A stretch of DNA of 11,449 bases from Bacteroidota bacterium (GTDB lineage: Bacteria; Bacteroidota; Ignavibacteria; Ignavibacteriales; Melioribacteraceae). The stretch covers positions 1 to 11,449 of the forward strand of contig JAJYMU010000045.1 in assembly GCA_021786655.1 (NCBI GenBank), in the 5' to 3' direction. This document shows, piece by piece, positions 6,763 to 11,449 of this stretch (positions are counted from its first letter, which is position 1; each line of letters begins with the position of its first letter). Made by a program: the position numbers and the translations under genes. The notes below the pieces were generated by a model, which ran no database searches, had not been told where the DNA came from, and saw only the letters and a list, made by a program, of their open reading frames with translations.

Positions 6763-7894
6763 TTTTATTTGGGTTACAATTTTTGTTAAGTAGTTGATTT
6801 ATAAGGACTTTGCTAAAAATGTTTATGCTCAAAATCTGTAAAATAGTGTAGAGACTTTCAGCAATGTTTAATTTCTTTTTGATGATTGCGATCATTACAT
6901 AAACAGAGATAGCTGAGTAAATTTGAATTTTGACAGCATTTTCACTTGTACCGTAAAAAGATTTTATTCTCAAATGCTGTTTAATCCATTTGAAGAATAA
7001 TTCAATTTTCCATCGGTCTTTATATAAACGTGCAATCATATCGGCGTCAAGTAAGAAATTGTTGGTTAGGAAAATTAGTTCTTTGTCATTTTCTTTATCG
7101 ATGAACTTAATTTTTCTAATTTGTTCGGGATAGAGAGTTGATGTTTTAACTCCGGTTAGCTTAACTGTTTGATCATACTTTATATTTTCATATTTAGAAA
7201 CGTCGCGGGAATAAATTCTTTGACAAGCCAAGTTCTTTTTTGCTCTTGTAATAAAGTATGCGTTTTTATTCTTAAGAGTAAACAGTCTTTCAAAATCGAT
7301 ATAACCTTTATCGATAATGTAGAAAGCTGAGGTTTCAATAGAAATTAGATCTAAGATATTTACATCGTGAACCTTGCCCGAAGTAATGTGAATAAAGGTT
7401 GGAATCGATGTTCTAATATCCAGCAGCGTGTGTAATTTAACAGCAGATTTGTTCTTCCTAAACTTTGCCCAAGGGAATAAAGACATGCAAAGATCAATTG
7501 TTGTTGAATCAAGAGCATAAAGAGAATTATCAAGTTCTTTGTAAATAAGTTCGTCTTTTGTGTAGAGAGAAAGGGCTTCTTGAATTAAATGATTGGCAAA
7601 GCGAGCAAATATTTTCCAGTTACGAGTTTCATTAGCTCGCGATAAATTGGTTCTGGAAATATTTCCCTTAATGCCCATGTGGTATAGTTTTTCCGAATTC
7701 GAACGCAAACAAGTTTCAATATCGCGCAGAGATTCTCTAAATGTCAGTTGTGCAAAAGCAAGACACAGAAGTTGATCCCAACATGAGAATGTTCTGAATC
7801 GATAATTACCTTTGTATTCAGATACAAGTTGATCAAAAATATTTTTAGGTGCGTAATCCATTATCTGTGAAAAGATAGTTTTTCCTTGATTCAT
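6722..7894 (-). CDS. IS4-family transposase (DDE type, DUF4372-like N-terminus)
   Basis: The 390-residue protein cuts and joins the element's ends. The N-terminal region (KTIFSQIMDYAPK, then FSCWDQLLCLAFAQLTFRES at 36-55) is the DUF4372-type DNA-binding module common in this IS group. The RNase H-like core shows Asp129 (ALDSTTID), Asp195 (YIIDKGY) and Glu298 in a perfect IS4 signature Y-2-R-3-E-6-K (Tyr291, Arg294, Glu298, Lys305). The frame is intact and full length, so activity is plausible. AAAGG stands six bases before the ATG at 7894. The mRNA around it can pair TTGAG with CTCAA just before the start, with AAAGG next to the stem, which could damp translation. The stop codon overlaps the left terminal repeat. 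About 165 bases between the right end and the start hold no convincing gene. Confidence 0.93.
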   Translation of the reverse strand: MNQGKTIFSQIMDYAPKNIFDQLVSEYKGNYRFRTFSCWDQLLCLAFAQLTFRESLRDIETCLRSNSEKLYHMGIKGNISRTNLSRANETRNWKIFARFANHLIQEALSLYTKDELIYKELDNSLYALDSTTIDLCMSLFPWAKFRKNKSAVKLHTLLDIRTSIPTFIHITSGKVHDVNILDLISIETSAFYIIDKGYIDFERLFTLKNKNAYFITRAKKNLACQRIYSRDVSKYENIKYDQTVKLTGVKTSTLYPEQIRKIKFIDKENDKELIFLTNNFLLDADMIARLYKDRWKIELFFKWIKQHLRIKSFYGTSENAVKIQIYSAISVYVMIAIIKKKLNIAESLYTILQILSINIFSKVLINQLLNKNCNPNKNYCSHNQLFLFDF

Positions 7895-8043
7895 CTTGAG
7901 CCTTTATTCGACTACTCAAAATGAAAAAAAACTTTTGATTCTTTATTTATTGAGAACTTTATGTGTTTTCATTTTCAAATCGATTTTATGAGATTTCTTC
8001 ATAACCATTTATCTTTTAATTACTTACTGACACGCTTGTTTTC

Positions 8044-8060
8044 TTAACGGGACAGTAGTG
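8044..8060. repeat. Right terminal inverted repeat of the insertion sequence
   Basis: TTAACGGGACAGTAGTG, the exact complement of the left terminal repeat. It marks the transposase-upstream end of the element. Confidence 0.9.
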
Positions 8061-8079
8061 AAATAATATTTCTAAAAGC

Positions 8080-8100
8080 TAACGACTAATGACTCACGAC
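8080..8100. repeat. Heptamer array just downstream of deoC
   Basis: Three 7-base units in register on the plus strand: TAACGAC, TAATGAC, TCACGAC. On the coding strand of deoC the array begins three bases after the TGA stop. The units differ by one base from those of the array at the end of ymdB (TAACTAC), which makes chance periodicity less likely. Confidence 0.6.
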
Positions 8101-8103
8101 TGC

Positions 8104-8973
8104 TCAATATCCACCGGCAGCAACTGCCTCGCCCTTAACAATCTTAACACTTGCGCTCGCGCCAATTCTCTCAGCGCCGCTTGCGATCATAAGTTTTGCA
8201 TCTTCAGTTGTGCGAATTCCGCCCGAGGCTTTCACGCCAACAGTGGAACCGACAACATATTTCATCAATGCAACATCGCCCGCAGTAGCTCCGCCCTTGC
8301 TGAATCCGGTTGAAGTCTTCACGAAATCTGCTTTCACGTTTTTCGACAGCATACACGCTACAATTTTTTCTTCGTCAGTAAGAAGAGCCGTTTCAATTAT
8401 CACTTTACAAATCGCTCCAAACTTTTTTGCCGCAAGAACGACTTGATTAATATCGTTGAAAACGTAATCGTGCTGCTTCTGTTTCAGCATTCCGACATTG
8501 ATAACCATGTCAACTTCTTGAGCGCCGCTCTTCAATGCTTGTTCCGCTTCGTACCTTTTCACTTCTGTCGTTGTCGAGCCTAACGGAAATCCGATTACAG
8601 TGCAAACTTTTACTTTGGAGCCGCTTAACAAATCTTTGCACATCGGCACGTAACATGGGTTGATGCACACTGAAGCGAATCCGTACGTTCTGGCTTCTTC
8701 GCAAAGTTTCTTAATCTCTTGTGGAGTTGCTTCCGGCTTCAATAAAGTGTGATCAATCATCCGCGCAACGTCTTTGTCGATGAGTTCTTCGCCGACACCG
8801 ATACCCGCGGCAATTCTATCCGCGCCGTTGCTTATAATTTTCTTTACCGCTCCCGGCTGATCAACTACGTTCCGTTCCCATCCGGCACACGTTCCGCCGT
8901 GGCAGTAAAAGTCCTGCAGTGCTTTTTCGATAAAAACTTGTGAAACAACCTTATCAATTGCTGGTGATGCCAT
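8104..8973 (-). CDS. deoC: Deoxyribose-phosphate aldolase with N-terminal extension
   Basis: DERA, a class I aldolase, cleaves 2-deoxyribose-5-phosphate to acetaldehyde and glyceraldehyde-3-phosphate in deoxynucleoside breakdown. The core begins near residue 72 (MIDHTLLKP) and contains EVDMVINVG with Asp155, DFVKTSTGF with the Schiff-base Lys219, and VGVKASGGIRT with Lys248. The chain ends in GGY, matching the functionally important C-terminal tyrosine of the family. At 289 residues it is longer than the usual 220-260. The extra 70 residues carry YCHGGTCAGW (23-32) and a helix-like NGADRIAAGIG, and may bind metal or a partner. The ATG at 8973 follows the folD stop by two bases, with no clear ribosome binding site, so translation is probably coupled to folD. 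The start cannot be moved to the core, because the extension is in frame and in good coding style. Confidence 0.95.
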   Translation of the reverse strand: MASPAIDKVVSQVFIEKALQDFYCHGGTCAGWERNVVDQPGAVKKIISNGADRIAAGIGVGEELIDKDVARMIDHTLLKPEATPQEIKKLCEEARTYGFASVCINPCYVPMCKDLLSGSKVKVCTVIGFPLGSTTTEVKRYEAEQALKSGAQEVDMVINVGMLKQKQHDYVFNDINQVVLAAKKFGAICKVIIETALLTDEEKIVACMLSKNVKADFVKTSTGFSKGGATAGDVALMKYVVGSTVGVKASGGIRTTEDAKLMIASGAERIGASASVKIVKGEAVAAGGY

Positions 8974-8975
8974 TT

Positions 8976-9869
8976 TTACGACAACTTTTGTTTTGTGATT
9001 TTAATGTAAGCAAGAAATGTATTTTGAAGCAACATTGCAATCGTCATCGGACCAACGCCGCCGGGTACCGGAGTGATGAACGAGGCTTTTTTCGAAACAC
9101 CTTCGTAATCAACATCACCGACGAGCTTGTAACCTTTGGGCAAAGTTGAATCTTCCACGCGGTTAATTCCAACATCAATAACGGCAACGCCGTCTTTAAT
9201 CATATCGGCTTTAATGAAATATGGTCTTCCTATTGCCGCTATTAAAATATCTGCCTCTTTAGTGAATCGTGATAAATCCTTTGCCGCGGAATGACAAACA
9301 GTAACAACCGCATTTGCGCCTTCCTTTTTCTGAAGAAGAAGATTCGCGACCGGCTTACCGACAATATTGCTTCTGCCGACAACGACAACGTGCTTGCCGC
9401 TCGTTTCAATTTTGTAACGCTTCAATAATTCCACAACTCCATACGGAGTGCATGGATAAAATGTGTCTTTGCCGATGACAAGATTGCCAACACTGATCGG
9501 GTGAAATCCGTCAACGTCCTTCGACGGCGCGATCCGTTCTATAACTTTGTCTTCGTTAATATGTTTCGGTAACGGAAGCTGAACAAGTATTCCGTCGTAG
9601 TCGTTGTTTGAATTATATGAATCTATAAGTTTAAGAAGTTCTTCTTCACTGGTATCCGCGGATAACTTTTCAATCTTGGAAAGCATTCCGATTTCATTGC
9701 AAGCTTTACCTTTGGAGGTTACATACGAAAGCGACGCTGGATTATCCCCCACTAGAATTGTTACAAGTCCCGGCACTCTAACGTTCAATGACCGGAGCCA
9801 CTCGACTTTTTCTTTAAGCTCGTGCCGAATCTCCGCCGCAACTTTTTTACCGTCAATAATTACTGCCAT
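8976..9869 (-). CDS. folD: Bifunctional methylenetetrahydrofolate dehydrogenase/cyclohydrolase
   Basis: Interconverts 5,10-methylene-, 5,10-methenyl- and 10-formyl-tetrahydrofolate with NADP, supplying one-carbon units for purines and other products; cytoplasmic. The 297-residue product has the catalytic SYVTSK (Tyr49, Lys53), VQLPLP with Gln97, KDVDGFHP with Asp120, the dinucleotide-binding VVVGRSNIVGKP (162-173) and the PVPGGVGPMT block (267-276). Length is normal. The ATG at 9869 is preferred over an in-frame TTG at 9878, because AAGGAG is 10 bases before the ATG but only two from the TTG. It is preceded by ymdB, with a 37-base gap made up largely of a heptamer array and the ribosome binding site, and followed two bases later by deoC, so the three probably form one operon. 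Confidence 0.97.
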   Translation of the reverse strand: MAVIIDGKKVAAEIRHELKEKVEWLRSLNVRVPGLVTILVGDNPASLSYVTSKGKACNEIGMLSKIEKLSADTSEEELLKLIDSYNSNNDYDGILVQLPLPKHINEDKVIERIAPSKDVDGFHPISVGNLVIGKDTFYPCTPYGVVELLKRYKIETSGKHVVVVGRSNIVGKPVANLLLQKKEGANAVVTVCHSAAKDLSRFTKEADILIAAIGRPYFIKADMIKDGVAVIDVGINRVEDSTLPKGYKLVGDVDYEGVSKKASFITPVPGGVGPMTIAMLLQNTFLAYIKITKQKLS

Positions 9870-9886
9870 TAAAAACAATCTCCTTC

Positions 9887-9914
9887 TAACTACTATCTAC
9901 TAAATACTAACTAC
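9887..9914. repeat. Heptamer array overlapping the ymdB stop codon
   Basis: Four 7-base units in register on the plus strand: units 1 and 4 are TAACTAC, unit 2 is TATCTAC, unit 3 is TAAATAC. The ymdB stop codon (TAG, complement of 9907-9909) lies within the array, and the folD ribosome binding site directly abuts it. On the coding strand, the 7-base period places TAG triplets in all three frames. Confidence 0.65.
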
Positions 9915-10707
9915 TGTTCTTATCAAACTCCGGAATAAAAATTCTTTCTATCTCCACAGTCTTTCCGGTTTCCAAATCAACTTTTAAATACACTGCCGTG
10001 AGGTGAACGTTCCCGGCTGCTGTCTGGTATTTCTGCGGCGTCTGGTAAATGAAACGGTTAATCGCGGCATCGGTCTTCATGCCGATTACTGAATCGTACG
10101 GTCCCGTCATTCCGCAATCTGTGATGTATCCGGTTCCGTTTGGAAAAATTCTTTCGTCGGAAGTTTGAATGTGCGTGTGTGTGCCGATTACCGCCGTAAC
10201 TTTTCCGTCTAAATAATTTGCAAGCGCCAACTTTTCCGCAGTCGCTTCGGCATGCATATCAACGATAACAACTTTCGTTTCTTGCTTTAGTTTTGGAAGC
10301 ACCCAATCGGCGGCGCGGAACGGACAATCGATCGGCGACATGAACGCGCGCCCTTGTAAATTCAGAACTGCAATCTTTCCCTTTGGCGAATTAACAAGAA
10401 CGTAACCGTTGCCGAACGTTCCCTTTGGATAATTTAACGGACGGATGGCACGCGGTTCCGCTTTCAAATATTCTTGCGATTGATGTTTGTCCCATGTATG
10501 GTTTCCGCCGGTTATTGCGTGAACGCCGAGATCAAAGAGCGGTTTGGCTTCCTTCTCGGTGCACCCCTTGCCGTCGGAGGCGTTCTCACCGTTGGCAATT
10601 GTAACGTCTATCCGGTATTTCTTTTGCAAGCTTGGAAGGTACATTTGTACAATATCCAGACCGGGTTGACCGACAATATCGCCGATAAATAGAATGTTAA
10701 TTGTCAT
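9907..10707 (-). CDS. ymdB: YmdB-family metallophosphoesterase (2',3'-cyclic nucleotide phosphodiesterase)
   Basis: A 266-residue protein of the TIGR00282/YmdB family, dinuclear-metal phosphodiesterases acting on cyclic nucleotides; the Bacillus subtilis member affects biofilm and motility decisions. All metal ligands of the family can be placed: Asp10 (IGDIVG), Glu41 and Asn42 (NGEN), Asn69 and His70 (GGNHTWD), His152 (DMHAEATAEK), and His177 and His179 (GTHTHIQT). Their spacing matches the Bacillus protein with a constant offset of two as I recall it. The length is normal. The ATG at 10707 has a GAAAG-like site upstream. It heads the run ymdB-folD-deoC. What signal it controls in this organism is unknown. 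Confidence 0.93.
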   Translation of the reverse strand: MTINILFIGDIVGQPGLDIVQMYLPSLQKKYRIDVTIANGENASDGKGCTEKEAKPLFDLGVHAITGGNHTWDKHQSQEYLKAEPRAIRPLNYPKGTFGNGYVLVNSPKGKIAVLNLQGRAFMSPIDCPFRAADWVLPKLKQETKVVIVDMHAEATAEKLALANYLDGKVTAVIGTHTHIQTSDERIFPNGTGYITDCGMTGPYDSVIGMKTDAAINRFIYQTPQKYQTAAGNVHLTAVYLKVDLETGKTVEIERIFIPEFDKNSS

Positions 10708-10762
10708 AATTTCTTTCTTTTGGCGTGCAATATATCTAAAAACGGGTGAATACGAAAAGACG

Positions 10763-10797
10763 AGATGCTGGATTCTAGATGCTGGATTCTAGATGCT
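10763..10797. repeat. Tandem array of two alternating heptamers
   Basis: AGATGCT and GGATTCT alternate without error as five units (a 14-bp unit repeated two and a half times), then the pattern breaks at GGTG. It lies in the 218-base gap between ymdB and the truncated peptidase gene. The rest of that gap has no gene I can support; the only other structure is a small TGCTT-CGAA-AAGCA hairpin at 10845-10858 without a T-run. Confidence 0.75.
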
Positions 10798-10925
10798 GGT
10801 GTTTTGATAAGCAATTAAAGTTAACTAAACATTCTAAATCCATATGCTTCGAAAAGCAAAATTAGATGAGATTAGGGCACTCTTATTCTTAAGTAAGATG
10901 ATCAATAGTTTCATATCTCTGATCC

Positions 10926-11372
10926 TCAAGGCGCACCACTGCTGCCCGAGTTACCGCTTAAACCGATTGTGTCACCCGGCGCTACGGTATGCCCTATCGC
11001 AACTAAAGCCCCGTTTGTTGTTAAATGAACGTAACGCGCGTAGGTAGTATCATCATGCATGACGATCACTACATTTTCATGCCCCTCGGCGCGGTCATTG
11101 TCTGAGTAACTCTCAACGATGTAAACTACGCGCCCGCTCCTGGCTGAAGTGACGAGTGTTCCGATCGACATTGCAAAATCCACTGCGTAACGGAATGAGC
11201 CGTAGTGCGAATATTGGCCGTTAAATCCTTGAGAGCATGTGTACTCACGCCCGACCGGGTATGGCAAAACATATTTCGCCTCTACCGATGGCACATCGCT
11301 TACTTCGGAAGATTGGTTCTTACACGATAAGAAAAGAATACAGATTACGGAGAACGCAACAATGGACTTCAT
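10926..11372 (-). CDS. M23-type peptidase lipoprotein, truncated before the HxH motif (probable pseudogene)
   Basis: The 148-residue product has a lipoprotein-like signal with Cys17 (FLSC, a slightly atypical lipobox), then an M23/LytM-type domain. Recognisable parts are QGFNGQYSHYGSFRYAVDF (48-66) with Asp65, a GTLVTSARSGRVVYI strand, YVHLTTNG with His116, and GDTIGLSGNSGSSGAP. In intact family members the last stretch is followed by HLHF, which supplies a catalytic zinc ligand. Here a TGA follows GAP directly, and neither other frame resumes with HLHF. The protein therefore lacks a key ligand and should be inactive as an endopeptidase, although a non-catalytic peptidoglycan-binding role is possible. 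AAGGAG precedes the ATG at 11372. The 77 bases beyond hold no recognised gene. Confidence 0.75.
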   Translation of the reverse strand: MKSIVAFSVICILFLSCKNQSSEVSDVPSVEAKYVLPYPVGREYTCSQGFNGQYSHYGSFRYAVDFAMSIGTLVTSARSGRVVYIVESYSDNDRAEGHENVVIVMHDDTTYARYVHLTTNGALVAIGHTVAPGDTIGLSGNSGSSGAP

Positions 11373-11449
11373 AGTAACTCCTTCTACTAAATTGTTGAAT
11401 CCGGACCGTCAAATATTAAAGCTTGCCTTGAGCTAAATGTTCTCTTGAC

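Larger units (their letters stand above)
6709..8060 (-). mobile_element. Complete IS4-family insertion sequence (about 1352 bp)
   Basis: Defined by 17-bp perfect terminal inverted repeats (CACTACTGTCCCGTTAA and its complement) around one transposase gene on the minus strand. One further outside base (T/A at 6708 and 8061) also matches, so the exact ends are uncertain by a base or so. The element is visibly more AT-rich than the metabolic genes beside it. No 9-12-bp target duplication is recognisable: bases before the left end (GTGGAAAATGGT) do not match those after the right end (AAATAATATTTC). Its left end interrupts a lipoprotein gene; its right end lies 43 bases from the deoC stop codon. 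Confidence 0.9.

Noticed and set aside
7943..8008. Minus-strand 21-codon frame rich in lysine between the right IS end and the transposase
   Set aside because: No convincing ribosome binding site; the AT-rich leader gives lysine-rich short frames by chance. A leader peptide controlling the transposase cannot be excluded.
10763..10797. Tandem repeats considered as a CRISPR array
   Set aside because: The units are 7 bases with no spacers, and no cas genes are nearby.
10845..10858. TGCTT-CGAA-AAGCA hairpin as a terminator
   Set aside because: Only five base pairs and no T-run on either side suitable for intrinsic termination.
10844..11047. Plus-strand reading frame of 67 codons opposite the M23 peptidase end
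   Set aside because: Its second half is antisense to the peptidase domain, and no ribosome binding site or recognisable protein is seen.

Overview
The window reads as a chromosomal segment from a moderately AT-rich member of the Bacteroidota/Chlorobi/Ignavibacteriota group. This is an inference from the lipoprotein style, the Chlorobi/Ignavibacteria flavour of the protein sequences and AAGGAG-type ribosome binding sites; no rRNA or marker tree is available here. Nearly all genes lie on the minus strand, so biological order runs from high to low coordinates. The exceptions are a broken lipoprotein gene on the plus strand and the regulatory signals around it.

Left part (1-3300): a cut-off fatty-acyl-AMP-ligase-like adenylating enzyme, a membrane-anchored SGNH hydrolase with a long insertion, and a secreted SGNH hydrolase. 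An AMP-forming ligase next to a membrane-anchored SGNH protein recalls the logic of the dlt operon (DltA plus DltD) and of envelope-polymer acylation clusters. The ACP and MBOAT partners such a system would need are not in the window; they could lie beyond its left edge. Middle (3421-6161): a 560-residue coiled-coil protein with two YGG interruptions, and rmlA (glucose-1-phosphate thymidylyltransferase, first step to dTDP-rhamnose). The rmlA gene carries a small in-frame palindrome-encoded insertion, and a related GC-rich palindrome lies between the two genes.

Mobile part (6174-8100): after a divergent intergenic region with a large inverted repeat and a promoter-like sequence, a plus-strand lipoprotein gene is cut after about 89 codons by a complete IS4-type insertion sequence. 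The element is about 1352 bp, has 17-bp terminal inverted repeats and an intact DDE transposase. No target duplication is visible and the rest of the lipoprotein gene does not reappear beyond the element. This points to a deletion, recombination between IS copies, or an assembly join.

Right part (8104-11372): deoC (deoxyribose-phosphate aldolase with an unusual cysteine-containing N-terminal extension), folD and ymdB form a tight minus-strand run. Together they cover deoxyribose-phosphate breakdown, one-carbon folate metabolism and a cyclic-nucleotide phosphodiesterase. Upstream of them is an M23 peptidase-like lipoprotein that stops just before its expected HxH zinc motif. Three short arrays with 7-bp periodicity lie in the gaps of this region; two have closely related units and sit at the ends of deoC and ymdB. 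No tRNA, rRNA, CRISPR array or riboswitch was recognised. No stretch longer than 300 bases lacks a gene.
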